NCBI RefSeq assembly: GCF_002303985.1
Contig: NW_019167871.1
Coordinates: 4,085,149-4,149,148, forward strand
Reading direction: 5' to 3'
Source: Durio zibethinus
Lineage: Eukaryota > Streptophyta > Magnoliopsida > Malvales > Malvaceae
Length of the DNA stretch: 64,000 nucleotides
Of the stretch, positions 1-11,704 are shown one piece after another. Made by a program: the position numbers and the translations under genes. Each line of letters starts with the position of its first letter. Position 1 is the stretch's first letter. The notes beneath the pieces are model-generated. The model saw nothing but the letters and a program-made list of their open reading frames with translations. It made no database searches and was not told the DNA's origin.

Positions 1-87
1 TTTTTATGAAAATTATTTACGTGAATTATTATTGCATTTGGGGAAAACTATTCCTTTCTTGCTTTACTCTTCGAAAAATTATATAGG
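1..87. other. Unassigned AT-rich sequence left of the first LTR
   Basis: There is no reading frame or recognisable repeat end here. The five bases before the LTR (atagg) do not match the five after the right LTR (atgaa), so this stretch gives no target-site duplication. The element may be rearranged or old. Confidence 0.4.
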
Positions 88-1726
88 TGTAGATACCCCA
101 ATTTGTTTGAGGTTGTAACTATTTGTTTTTTCTTAAATGTTAAAAAATGAAAAAAGAAAAATTAGAAAAGTTTGAAGTGGTTGAATTTGTCTGGGATTTT
201 TTCCTTGGAATATAAAATTTGGGTTGAAATTAAAGAGTGCAGTTTGAACCCAAAAAAAATTGAAATTCTTTTTGGTTTAAGGTTTTCATAATTTAAATCC
301 TATAAATACCCCATTAGATTCAACACAAAGGGAACAACAAATGAGTGGAGAAAAATAGCAAAAAAAAAAAAGTAACCAGAGGGTACATAGGAGCAATAGA
401 AAATTTCTAGAGAATTTTTTTAGGAGAAATTTTTTGAAAATTTAAGAATCGGGAAAAGTTGATTTGGTAGCTGAACAGTGTTTGTGGAAGTAGAAAAAAA
501 TTGTTGATTTTTTTTTTGGAAATTTTTTGAAAATTTCAAAAATCGTTAAAAATTTTCGACTGAGTTGGCCTTTTTTGATGATTTTTCGACGAGAATTTCT
601 AATTTTTTGGGGAATTTTTCCAATTTTCAACAAGCTTTTTACCTTCAATTTAATTGGCATTCATCCTCTTTTAGAGAAAAAGATAGAGAAAAAAAAAGAA
701 TGGATCAAGGAAATTTTAGGAAAAGAAAAAATTTGGGCTTTTATATTGGAGGAAAACGACGCCATTTAGATAGTTTAAAATCTTTCAAGATCCAAACATC
801 AACCTAGAGAGATTTGCGTGCCAACCTGACCTGTAGCACATGACCCATTCCAGTTACAGCTGCTGAGCTATGACGTGGAGCCGAGTCAAGCTTGGAGCTG
901 TGCCCCTTGAGCCTTCCTTTATGCCTTGAGCTATATCCTTTGAGCCTAGTCAAGCTGAGCCTTCTTTTTCGGTAATTTTTTTATTTTTATCATATATTAT
1001 TTATTTAAATTTTAAATGATTTTTTTATTATTAAATTTTTTTATTTTACTTGTAAATTTTTTTAAAAAGAAAAAAATATTTTTTTAATCCTACCTAATGA
1101 TTGAAAGATTTTAATTTTTCAATTATAAATTCTATCAAACGATTAAAGAATTTCATAATAAATTTTAAGAAAAAAATAAATTATTTATAATCCCACCAAA
1201 CGATTAAGGTATATGCATTAATATAAAACTTTACTAAACGATTGGAGGATTTTATTGATTAATTTCAAAAACATGATTTCTTAAAAAAATATGTTAATGA
1301 ATTTGATGATGAAGCCTTTTCAGAGTAGAACATGAGTTTTCATGAATATTCTTGAGGTGAAAAAAATATTTTAAATTCTACCAAACAATTGGAGTAGTTT
1401 TAAGATTAATTTTCAATATTAAATTTATTAGGTAAATTACAAACCTATATTAAGGCTTGGATAATATGAAATCAAACTGATACTAGCATTTGATGGGTGT
1501 TGTGAGGGTGCTATAACATTCTTCATATGTAACTGTACTTCCTAGATCTAGTTTGGTTTCATAAACATAAAATCTACCTTTTAAAGAAATCTAAGTTAAG
1601 CTTGAGATTTCTCTTTAAAAAAAGATAGATTTAATTAGGTGGCTAATCGTAACTTAACAAAAAAGATTAGTGGTGACTCCTTAAGTTAGGTGTAGCTATA
1701 AGTTTACGAATCTTTATGTTATGACA
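88..1726 (+). repeat. Left LTR of the Gypsy element
   Basis: It aligns along its length with 6961-8727. A TATA box (TATAAATA, 301-308) lies about 210 bp in, where the U3 promoter is expected. Downstream come a GC-richer block near 780-960, a series of CCAA-N4-TTGG-like motifs between about 1130 and 1400, the shared block GAGGGTGCTATAAC near 1504-1517, and the end TTATGACA. The two LTRs differ by many substitutions and indels, so the insertion is old. Confidence 0.85.
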
Positions 1727-1747
1727 GTTTGGTGACTCTACTGGAGA
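1727..1747 (+). other. Primer-binding site of the Gypsy element
   Basis: GTTTGGTGACTCTACTGGAG directly follows the left LTR. Its reverse complement ends in CCA, as a tRNA 3' end does. The collapsed Gypsy element has the related ATTTGACGATTTCACTGGAG at 56890-56909 and a decayed version at 37017-37034. I have not assigned the primer tRNA. Confidence 0.75.
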
Positions 1748-2639
1748 TAAAGTGAGTCAGGTTAGTAAATGATTTTATATTATTCAAGCCTACTTTAGTA
1801 AATTTACAAGCTTTTGTTTTCTCTTTTGTGTTTTATTTTCATGTTATGTATTACTAATCATGTGCATGTACATAGTATGAGCTTTACACTCGAGCTCTGT
1901 CCTTTAAGAGAGAGTAAAGTACCTACATTTTCGTAAGATTTTATATCTCCACATGAGTTAGTAAAATACTTTCACTCAAATTAAATTATTTCCATTTGTA
2001 GCCTAAAATGGGCGAAGATTAAGGTGTCTTACTAGTTTGTGATGGACAATGATATAAGGAATAATTTAGAGACCCTTAAAATTAACTCAAAACACATATA
2101 GTTAACCTTATCAGTTTAACCTATAGGTAGAGCGATGTTTCTCTTCACTTTTAGAATTTATCTGGAGTTTAAGGTCATATTATTATATTTTATGTTAACA
2201 TGTTTATTTCTTATACTATGTTAACTGACTAGTTTCTTTCTTTATTATTATTATTTTTTTGCATATTCATAAAACATGCACATAGGCTGCATAACACATT
2301 TGCCTTTAAGATATTTTCAACAAAAATCTTTCATGGAACCTACAGAACATTTAATTTGTGCTTCATCCATGTTTGCCAAAAGTGAGTCATCTAATGAGTT
2401 GAAGATTGAATCAGAGAATATCTAACAAAAGAAAACAGATTGTTTACCATCTAGCTATATTTCTACACTACTTAAAAAAGTCCTACTATTTTTTAAATAA
2501 AATGATTTGCAAGATTTGATAGACATATGAAAAAATATGAGCTCATCAAGACAACACGCCTTTTTGCAAAAAATTTGGTCATATTACACACCTTTTGTTA
2601 ATGAAAATAAAGAGTTCACTTATAAAAACAATGGTGCAG

Positions 2640-3540
2640 TTTTGGGACCTTTCCTATTATTGTTTTATTTTTAATGAAGTGGATATGGTGCCAATAATAG
2701 AAGAGTATTCAAATTTGGTAGGTATGCATCTCTAACATTTAGACAGAGTTTATGTGAAAAACTAAAAGCTTGGGTATCGTAAGAAGTTAGCTCATATCTT
2801 AGAAGTTAACAAAGAGGTTATAGATTTGTATATTAGCTCATGTTAGAAGTCAACAATAAGGTTATAGATTTGCATATCCAAGAAAAAAGAGCACATAAGG
2901 GCATTCATTGGGAGTTTTTTCGTGATTTCATTACAAAACATCCACATGATGACTAGGGATTGAATGTATTTGCCTTAGCCATATATGGTATCATGATCAT
3001 TCTTAAAGTTTTGGGGCATGTTGAGATAGAGGTGGTAGATTTGTTTAAGTAAATAGAAAGAGGATATAATCTTTCATTAGCAATCTTGGTAGAAACCATT
3101 AGGTCGTTAAATCATTATGGACGAAATGATAAAGGGTGATTTTTGGGTTGCATACCATTGTTATACTTATAGATGAAGAGTCATATTAAATGCAAAAAAA
3201 GTGTTTTCTCCAAACTCTATTTTCATAATTGAAATCCTGTTAGGGAGTTCTATGAAAACATATGACCATAAATGAATACTAAGAAGAAATGAGAGAGTTT
3301 TCTACAAGAGCTCACAAGTAGTTAAGTGAAGTGATTAGTTCTATAGATAAGTCGAGAACTTATGTTGTATCAATGTGGAAACAAAACTGAGGTCCCACTC
3401 TTAAGATTATGAGGATCAACAAGTTATGCACCTCTCATAGTATGAAAACAATAAGAAATTGAGTAGTGTATCCTTATGATGTACAAGCTGAATCAATTAG
3501 ACTGCTTATATGGTTAGCATAATCAAAGCATAGAAAAAGT
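2640..3540 (+). pseudogene. DUF7745-like retroelement ORF fragment, broken
   Basis: Read across frames, this stretch gives short blocks resembling the plant retroelement domain known as DUF7745. These include VDMVPIIEEYSNLVG near 2680-2730, FALAIYGIMI and LGHVEIEVVDLF near 2970-3050, LVETIRSL near 3090, and LYQCGN...VPLL near 3360-3405. The blocks lie in the order I recall for that family. Stops and frame changes separate them, so no intact protein is encoded. About 45-55 bp around 2775-2870 is imperfectly duplicated in tandem. The family name is from memory and should be tested by profile search. The function of the domain is unknown. Confidence 0.5.
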
Positions 3541-3594
3541 TTAAAAGGGTGAGTCTTAGGTCTTAATGCAGGATCGTATCAATGTGATTGCTGA

Positions 3595-3690
3595 AATTTT
3601 AGGATCAAAAATCCTGTTTGGACAGAATTCAATCCCAGGATTCAAACCTGGGATTGATTCTATCTATTTCCTAAAATTGATCCTAAAATT
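3595..3690. repeat. 96-bp imperfect hairpin
   Basis: The outer arms AATTTTAGGATCAA (3595-3608) and TTGATCCTAAAATT (3677-3690) are perfect reverse complements. The inner arms TCAATCCCAGG (3629-3639) and CCTGGGATTGA (3647-3657) are also perfect, with loop ATTCAAA. The sequence between partly pairs too, apart from a bulge and an unpaired middle section, so almost the whole 96 bp can fold as one stem. It sits just left of the inner LTR. It could be a tiny foldback element, part of an LTR boundary, or a hairpin transcript. Confidence 0.7.
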
Positions 3691-3719
3691 GCTTATAAAT
3701 TGGACTAGATTGATAGAGG

Positions 3720-5092
3720 ATAGACATATAGAAATTTTAAAAAAAGAAAAGTTTGGAAAAATTTTGGGCAATAAGGATATTCAGGTATTTTTTGATTTTG
3801 AGGGCTTACAATTTCAATTTAGGGTTTTTTGGTGTGATTCTAGGTTGCTCGAAGTAGATTTAAGGTTGTAGAAAGTTTATGGAAAGATTTAGAGCTTTCT
3901 GGGAAGGTTTGAGGATTTTTTGAGATTTTCTAGTATTTTCTAGGACTTTTCTGGGTTTTTTTGGGTTTAGGAAAAACATTTGAATTTTTTGACAAAATTT
4001 TTCAATGAGGTTGAATTTTTTGGTGAAGTATTCAGAAATTGGCAAGATTTTCAATTTTTTGTTGAACTTTTCGACATTGTTCTTGGTTGTTTTAGAGAGA
4101 AGGCAGATGATTTTTCGAGCTAGAGAGAGAGGCTCTGGGATTTCTGAAGAAAAATGTAAGAAAATGTCTTTTATACTAGCCCAAAGCGATGACATTTTAG
4201 ACAACCTAGGATCTGCGCATTGACCCGGTGACCCACGTACAACCCGAGCTCCAACCCGACCCGATCGCAAGGTTTTTCATTTTCATTTTCATTTATTTTC
4301 TAATTTGATTTTTTTATTTTATTCATTTTGTTGTCTTAATTTTTATTTTTATTTATTTTTTTAAAAAATAAAATAAATATATAAAAAAACTTTTTCTTTT
4401 TGGAAAAATAAAAGAAGTTGGATATATAAAAAAAATCTTTAAAAAAAAACCACAAAAATTCTTCCAATAATAAAAAAAATCTTTTTCAAGTAAAAATCCT
4501 ACAAAATAAATTCATAAATTCCATCAAACTATTGAAGAATTTTCATAGGTTTGATTTTTTAAATGGAATCCACTAAACTATTGGAAAGTTCCATAAATCA
4601 ATTTTTTAATAAAAAATAAAAATAATTTTTTATCTTCTAAACTATTGGAGGATTATTTTTAAGTATTACCAAACTATTGGGAGACTTTATTAATTTTTTT
4701 TGAATAAAATATGTTAATAAATCCAACGACGGAACCTCTTCAGAATGTGACACTAGTCTCTATAAATACTCATAAGGTGAGAAAATTACCTTAAATTGTT
4801 ATCAAACTATTGGGATAATTTTAAGACTAATTTTTAATATTAAATTAATTCGATAAATTATAAATAAGATTAAGAATTGGATGATTTAAAATTAAACTGG
4901 TACCATTTTTTGGATGGACATTGTGGGGGTGCTATAACCTTCTCTATGCGTAACCGACTTTCGAATTTAATATCTAGTTTCGTAGATCAGAATATGTTTT
5001 AGGTGGCTAATCACACCTAAACAAAAAAGATTTGTGGCGACTCACTTTCATTTATGTCTAACAATAGGTCCACGGATTTATATATTATGACA
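3720..5092 (+). repeat. Inner LTR related to the flanking Gypsy LTRs
   Basis: This follows the same internal plan as the flanking LTRs: a T-rich 5' part, a GC-rich block near 4200-4270, several ACCAAACTATTGG-like motifs (about 4520-4810), the block GTGGGGGTGCTATAAC near 4923-4938, and the end TTATGACA. Sequence similarity is clear from about 4480 onward and weaker before. The left boundary is uncertain because I cannot find the TGTAGACACC start. It lies between the DUF7745-like fragment and the pol tail, where most of pol is missing. It is therefore either a nested solo LTR or the scar of a recombination deletion. Confidence 0.6.
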
Positions 5093-5106
5093 CAGCTTTA
5101 TCAGAG

Positions 5107-5347
5107 AAAGATGATAAAGGCTCATGATAAAAAGGTTTGACCTCGTTGTTTTTAAGAAGGAGAGTTGGTTTTGAAAAGAATTAGTTCAAGCTAGCATGAT
5201 AATAGAGGAAAGTGAACTTCAAATTGAAAATGGTCATATATTGTGAAAAAAACTTTTTTGGGTAGGGCATTAATATTAACAAAGATAGATAGAGATAATT
5301 TGCCCTATCCTATAATTTTTGATGTTGTGAAGAAACATTATGCTTAA
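5107..5347 (+). pseudogene. C-terminal tail of a Gypsy pol polyprotein, broken
   Basis: Around 5115-5160 the frame reads AHDKKV-stop-PRCF, and a shifted frame continues with a GELVLK-like motif. From about 5225 an open stretch reads YIVKKTFLGRALILTKID, then NLPYP and VVKKHYA before TAA (5345-5347). The order 'DKKVxPR, GDLVLKK, YxVKKxFxxGALILTxMD, LPxPxNxDxxKKYYA' is characteristic of the integrase C-terminus of plant Tat/Ogre-like Gypsy elements. At least one stop and one or more frameshifts are present. It confirms plus-strand orientation of the element. Confidence 0.75.
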
Positions 5348-6440
5348 AAAAAAAAAACAAAAAATAAGAAAAAAAATGAAGGCTCAAATTGAAACCCAAA
5401 AGGGGCTGTTTGAGTAAAAAAAGGTTCATCTAAGTTGAAAACTTGAAAAATGTGACTTAGATTAAGAACTCACCAATATGAAGGCTAGTATGTTCTAATG
5501 AGCTCTGAATTGTTAGGTGCATCAAGTGGTTGAGTTTTCGAAAAAGATTTTAAGATATGTTATCATGATGATCTACTTGTTTGTTTAGGGCATTGTTACC
5601 CCAATAACACATCTTTGTAACCTTTCCTTTTTCAATGGCCATTCTTTTTAAATAAAAGATATTCCATTTTATTCCTTGTGTCTCTTTTAGTGATTATGTC
5701 TCATTTATTCCTAATCCGTTCCTGTTCTTTTCCCTTAAATACCTTGTAATGGAAGAAATGTAATATTGTATTTTTATTTCTTAAAATTGAAATAATGATT
5801 TATAAATGAATAATAGTATGAAAGATTTCTACATTACCTTAGAAAGGTTGAGAGTGATAAAGGCAAATAAGAAATGTTTAGAGCCTGGTAAGGACATTGC
5901 ATTTGGAAATGAAAAAGGAATATTTCCTTACTAAAAAGATATAACTGTTAAAATTGAATAAGAGAGATGATTAGAAATTGAATTGGTTTAGTTTTATTGC
6001 TTGAAATTTGAAGAAGTTCGAGAGCCAAAGGAAAAAGGCTTGGAAACTTATGTACCATAATTGAAAATATATTAATTGCATTTGCATAGCTTGCGTTGCA
6101 CTTAGGAATGTCTGGTGCATGAATTTAGGAAATAAGGATATTGCAAAATCTTGCATGAGAATGATAACTATGAAGACTTTCCAATGAAGGAATTTCAAAT
6201 TTTCATTTGAGAAGAAACCTCTAAAGTAAGATTCTAATCCTTGAAAAAAGGATATTTCTAGAAAATTAGTCATAGACAGGAAAGATTTTTCAAGATTTTA
6301 AAGTTGTGTAGCCTTTGTGCAAAGGAGCATTTTTTAATATTAGGAACAATTTGTAAGATCTATGGGTATAATCTTTTTATTTCTTCAAACACAATCTATA
6401 AGACCTTCTGGTATAATCGTCAGAATCTTGGGTGTTTATT
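5348..6440. other. Non-coding 3' interior of the Gypsy element
   Basis: This is AT-rich sequence after the pol stop codon with no credible reading frame. The minus-strand open stretch at 5971-6273 is low-complexity and matches nothing I know. It is likely the long 3' untranslated interior common in large plant Gypsy elements. Confidence 0.4.
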
Positions 6441-6445
6441 TATTT

Positions 6446-6825
6446 TTAAAGTTGTGTACCTCTATTATGGATAAACTCTTATTTTTAAAGTTGTGTGCCT
6501 CTATTAAGAAGAGTTTTTATTTTTAAAAGTTGCATGCCTCTGTTAAGAGGAGCCTTTATCTTTGAAGTTGTATGCCTCTATTAGGAGGAGCTTTTATTTT
6601 TAAAGTTATGCACCTTTGTTAGGAGAAGCCCTTATTTTTAAAATTGTGTGCCTTTGTTAAGAGAAGTCTTATTTTAAAAATTATGTGCCACTGTTAGGAG
6701 GAGCCCTTATTTTTTTAAAGTGGTGTGCCTTTGTTGAGAGAAGTTTTTTTATTTTATTGAGTTTTTATTGAGATGAGCCTTTTATATTTTCAAAGTGTTA
6801 AGCCTCTATTTAGAGGAGTTTTTAT
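6446..6825 (+). repeat. Degenerate tandem array, about 39-bp unit, 8-9 copies
   Basis: Successive units read roughly AAAGTTGTGTGCCTCTATTA followed by AGAGGAGCYTTTATTTTT. The GTGCCTCTGTTA and GGAGCC portions recur at about 39-bp intervals, with one longer unit near 6725-6795 and decay at both edges. The array lies between the pol tail and the right LTR. Large plant Gypsy elements often carry such 3' satellite-like arrays. Confidence 0.8.
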
Positions 6826-6960
6826 GTTATATAAAAAGTCTGAGTGTCCATTTTAAAAGATTTTTTAAAAAAAATGTGTCGAGTAGATTATCTGAATATG
6901 TGGGTTATTTACGTTTTTGCAGAATTTATGTTTCATATAAAATGCACAAAGATGGGCAAT

Positions 6961-8727
6961 TGTAGACACCCTAATTTGTTTTGAGTTGTAATTATTTTTT
7001 TTAAATGTTAAAAAAGACAAAAAAAAAAATTAGGAAAGTTTGGGGGTGGTTGAATTTGTCTATGACTGTTTCTTTGGATTATAAAATTTGGGTTGAAATT
7101 AAAGAGTGAAGTTTGAACTAAAAAGAAATTGAAATTCTTTTTGGTTTAGGGTTCTCATAATTTAAACTTTATAAATATCCCATTAGATTCAACATAAAGG
7201 GAACAATGAATAAGCAAAAAAAAATAGCCAAAAAAAAAAAAAAGTAACCAGAGGGTACAAAGAAGCAGTAGAAAATTTCTAGGGAATTTTTCTGACAGAA
7301 ATTTTTTGAGAAATTTGGAAATTGAGAAAAGTTGAATTGGTAGCTAATAGTGTTTGTGGAAGCAAAAAAAAAAAAAATTATTGATTTTTTTTTTGTTTTT
7401 GGAAATTTTTTGGAAATTCCAAAAATTGTTTAAATTTTTTGATGAAGTTGTGTTTTTTGACGATTTTTTGAAAGGAATTTCCAGCTTTTGAAGGGATTTT
7501 TCTAGTGTTCAGCTGGCTTTTTACTTCCAATTTAATCGGAATTCATCTTCTCTTAAAAAGAGAAAAACAAAGAAAAGAAAAGGTAGAAAGAGAAAGGACT
7601 AGGGAAATTTGAGGATAAGAGAAAATTTGAGCTTTTATCTTGGAGGAAAACGATGTCCTTTGGATAGTTTAAAATCCTTCGAGATTCGTACATCAACCTG
7701 GAAAGATCCACGCGCCAACTTGACCCGCAATGCATGACCCATTCTAGCTGCAGGTGCTAAGTTGTGACATGGAGCTAAGTTGAGCTTGAAGTCATGCCCT
7801 TAAAGCCATCCTTTGTGCCTTAAGTCGTATCTTTTAAGTCGACACGAGCCGAGCCTTCTTCTTTATTTTTTTTTTGTTTATTTTATTTTTATCTTATATT
7901 ATTTTTTAAAATTTAAATTGATTTTTTTAATTTTTCTTGTAAATTTTTTTAAAAAAAGAAAATAATTTTTTAATCCTACCAAATGATTGAAAAATTTTGA
8001 TTTTCAATTATAAATTCTATCAAACGATTGGATAATTTAATGATGAATTTTAAGAAAAAAAATAAATGATTTATAATCTTATCAAATAATTGGATGATTC
8101 AAATTTCTACTAAATCTTATCAAACTACTGGATGATTTAGTGACTCTATTTTTTTTCAAAAAATAAAATTTTCATAAAAAGATTTTCAACAAAAATCCCA
8201 CCAAATAATTAGGGGATATGCATTAATATAAAATCTTAACAAACAATCAGAGGATTTTATTGATTAATTTCAAAAACATGATTTCTTAAAAAATATGTTA
8301 ATGAATTTGATGATTGAGCTTCTTTAGAGTAGGACATGAGTCTCCATGAATACTACTGAGATGAAAAAATTATCTTAAATTGCTACAAACATCAGAATAG
8401 TTTGAAGACTAATTTTCAATATTAAATTTATTAGGTAAATTACAAACCTATTTTAAGGCTTAAATAATATGAATCAAACTGATACCATCATTTGATAGGC
8501 GTTGTGAGGGTGTTATAATTTTTCTTACACATAATCGTACTTTCAAATTTAATCTTGATTTCGTAAATATAAAATTTATATTTTAAAGATATCTAAGTTA
8601 AGTTTGAGATTTATCTTTAAAAAGAGACATATTCAATTAGGTAACTAATCATATTCTGACAAAAAAATTAGTGATAACTTCTTAGATCAGATCTAATTAT
8701 AAGTCTACGTATCTATATGTTCTGACA
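6961..8727 (+). repeat. Right LTR of the Gypsy element
   Basis: It starts TGTAGACACCCTAATTTG and ends TTCTGACA. It is homologous to 88-1726 throughout, with TATAAATA at 7170-7177, CCAA-N4-TTGG-like motifs from about 7975 to 8250, and the block GTTGTGAGGGTGTTATAA at 8501-8518. It is about 130 bp longer than the left LTR. Confidence 0.85.
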
Positions 8728-9673
8728 ATGAATTTATTTATTTATTTATTTTGAAAGAGGATAGCAAAATGTATAATTAATGATCGAAAAATGTTAAAGA
8801 ATGTCTATAAACATTTATTATGCTGACATTTATAGAAAACTTAATCTTGTAATTGATAATTATCTATTAATGAATTAATTTGGTGAGATAAAGCATTAAA
8901 TGAAAAAGATTTTTTAAAATAAAACTTTAACTAATTGAATTCTTACACGTTGTTTTTCAGAAGGACGAAAAGGAAAAGAAATGAAAAAAAAAAAAAAATC
9001 TAATGGTGAGCTAAAAATTAAATAGCATGTATTGTTACAGATCTTAATTATTAAATTAATTTTTTTTATCTTTCTCTCTTTCTATTCGCCCTACTAAATA
9101 TAATCTTAATGATTATATGAAAAATTATTACATCCATTCCACTACCAGTATTAATAAAATTACTCATATCTTTTAGGATATAATAAAAAATAAAATATAT
9201 AAAAACTTCTTAATTTTGTTTATAAAATTAAAAAATTATATTATCATATATTATCAACTTTTCGGTTGAAAAATTTGGGGCTCGACAATTACAAACAAAC
9301 TTAAATAAATAAAGTTAGGCTTACATTTGGCTATTAAGTTGTTAAAACAAACAAGAATATGGAGGTGGTTAAGGGAACAACATTCTAATAATTATAATTA
9401 CTAATCTTTCAAAGTAAAACAAGATTCTATATCTAATTAATTACCCCTTTCTCCAAATAGTGGAGATCTATTAAAACTTAATTATTAATGTATATTTATT
9501 TATGTATATAATAAATTTAAAAATTATCTTTATAAAGACTTTAACAAACAATTAATATATTTCATTTAATAATGCTTTAAAAACAAATCTCAATCTAGTA
9601 TGAATTCTATTTATGTCATTACTTAAATTTTCTTTAGAATTATCTCATTAATAAGATTCATAAATTCATAAGG

Positions 9674-9712
<39 letters not shown>

Positions 9713-10047
9713 TTATCTTGAAAAGATGCCCCAATATTTTCAGCACAAGAATGACAAATAATGTTTTTGATGAAATAATTTTTCTGGTGACCAGAAGCAA
9801 ATGGAAATAGTAAAAGCCAAACAGAAAAAAACAAGAATAAAATAGAGGCTTTAGGATTCAGTGAATGATCTCCTTTTGGGACCAATTGCTTGAACTCCGG
9901 ACTTTACTGGTTGCATTATGTATATGTATTTAATTATATATGGTATCCTTCAAATTTTGGTACAAATTAAAGAAGGCAACAAAAATGTTAAAATAAAGAA
10001 GAGAAAAGGAAACTGCTTAACGAAGAAGGGTACCCTTCGCTCTCTAT
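8728..10047. other. Intergenic, AT-rich, with an ATT microsatellite
   Basis: I see no gene. There is an uninterrupted (TTA)n tract of about 13 units at roughly 9674-9712. Short open stretches here translate to low-complexity or unrecognisable peptides. Confidence 0.6.
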
Positions 10048-10291
10048 CACTACGAAAAAAATTACTTTTACCGACACTTATAAATGTCAATAAAAAATTT
10101 TAAAAAAAGTGCCAATATTACATTGCTCTTAAAAGTTGAGAGGTGAGAATCTTACGTGTGGATTAAAAGTATTTTTAAAAGTTAAATTATTATGGACAGT
10201 TTCATAAAGTCAATAAAATAAAAAATTATTGACACTTTCATGAATCCTCAAAAAAATTTTAGTGTAGTTAAAATTAAGAATTTTTGTAGTG
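10048..10291. mobile_element. CACTA-type MITE, 244 bp, with 3-bp TSD
   Basis: The left end is CACTACGAAAAAAATT (from 10048). The right end, AAGAATTTTTGTAGTG (to 10291), is its inverted counterpart, CACTACAAAAATTCTT. Both ends are flanked by TAT (10045-10047 and 10292-10294), the 3-bp target duplication expected for CACTA/En-Spm transposons. Subterminal copies of GACACTT or TGTCAATAAA in opposite orientations lie inside. There is no coding capacity, so mobilisation would depend on an autonomous element elsewhere. Confidence 0.8.
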
Positions 10292-10294
10292 TAT

Positions 10295-11690
10295 TCTTTG
10301 ATAGTATAATTTGTTAGTAAAGTGTTAATTTTTAATTTCAAATATTTTTACTTAACTTTTAATATAATTTTAAATACAAAAAAAAAGGCCTATCTATTTA
10401 AATCTACTTTTAATATATCTAAATTTATTTATTTTTTTTAGTTTTTACCTATCAGAAAAAAATAATTTTGCCATTAACGTGATTTTGGGAGACTAGAAGA
10501 CATGGAGAGAAATATATAACATCCACTAATTTTTAGTTAGGTTATAATGTGCTAGGAAATTCTATGTCTTAATTAGTCAAGACTGGAATAATAATTTTGC
10601 AATGTCCAAATTAAAACCGCATCCTATGCCCGTAGTTGTATAAGCAGACAAGCGAAAGAGAGATACATTGATATGACAGGCGAAGAGAGAGAGAAAAAAA
10701 GATAAGGGTCCTCTCCACCCCCCCCCCCCTCTCTTTGAATCCAAAGCTAATTTGCTCATACAAATATTTGTTAAATTTACGTGTAAATTGAGATTTATAT
10801 AATACTTCTAACTTTCCTTCTCACATCAAAATATGAAATAAGATAATGAATATTATCAAACTCAAGATATAAAACTTTGGTTCCAAAATCATATTTATAA
10901 TTTAAAATCAGTCCAACAATAAATACAGTGAACAAAATTATTTAATTTTGAATAATAACATAAATATAATGTAAAATTATAATTTGATTGATTTATACGA
11001 TTATTTTTAAAGTATAATGTTCAATTTTTAACAATTATAATATATATTTTTATTTCAAGACATGACATTTTGTAAAAAAAAAATCTCATGAAAAGATGAT
11101 AATGAAACAGTACAAAAGGTTATATTATTGGACTAATTGGGTAAAAATCTATCTACTTTCTTCATTATGGTACAACTTATTAAGTATGAGTTTATATTTG
11201 ATGTAATGGTTAGTGTATATATTTTATATATTATTAATGAATCAAATAATAATAATAATTTATTAATAAATAATATATATAAATTAAAATAATTTACTTA
11301 TTAATAAAATATTATCATTTAATTTATTTTATTAATAAGTTATAATCATTTAATTCACTGTTGGTATATAAAATATAGCCATTAAGTGTTGCATAGTGAC
11401 TTAACTTTCAACAAATTACCCATCCACATCCAAATAGGAAAACTAGAGTGAAATTAGATTGACAGGGAAGTGTCATAGGCTATTCTTAATGTCAATTTAC
11501 AACCATTCATTCTGGGATTTGTACTGTTTTGATATGGACTATGAATACAACATTGCATGTTTCCTTTCTTTGAAGTAGCATGATTTCAGTGGGCGGTCCT
11601 TGTAATAGGATAACTGCCTTGTCGTGTATTAGGAGCTTTTTCTAAATGAAGGAAAAGTTGAATTCTAAAGGTAGAAATAACGTGGAAGAG
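10295..11690. other. Intergenic, AT-rich
   Basis: No supported gene. A run of about 12 C at 10718-10729 beside a GA-rich tract, and several AATAAT or TTAATAAA-rich stretches near 11240-11340, are the only structure seen. Confidence 0.6.
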
Positions 11691-11694
11691 AGGG

Positions 11695-11704
11695 TATAAA
11701 AATA
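11695..11704 (+). promoter_or_regulatory. Probable TATA box of the SMR gene
   Basis: TATAAAAATA lies about 140 bp upstream of the ATG at 11842. That is plausible for a plant 5' untranslated region of about 110 nt. No other strong TATA motif lies closer. Confidence 0.5.

Larger units (their letters stand above)
88..8727 (+). mobile_element. Degenerate Ty3/Gypsy-type LTR retrotransposon
   Basis: Two directly repeated, diverged LTRs (88-1726 and 6961-8727) begin TGTAGAYACCCYAATTTG and end in GACA, giving the TG...CA termini expected of LTRs. A primer-binding-like site follows the left LTR at once, and a purine-rich stretch (AAAGATGGGCAAT) precedes the right LTR. The 5.2-kb interior holds a DUF7745-like fragment, an inner related LTR, and the end of a Gypsy polyprotein with plus-strand orientation. 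Stops and frameshifts are common, and the protease, reverse transcriptase and most of the integrase are absent, so the element is non-autonomous or dead. The pol-tail motifs suggest the Tat/Ogre-Retand side of Gypsy. That clade call is inference. Confidence 0.85.

Noticed and set aside
6446..6825. CRISPR-like array
   Set aside because: Units are contiguous, degenerate and spacer-free inside a plant retrotransposon. It is a simple tandem repeat.
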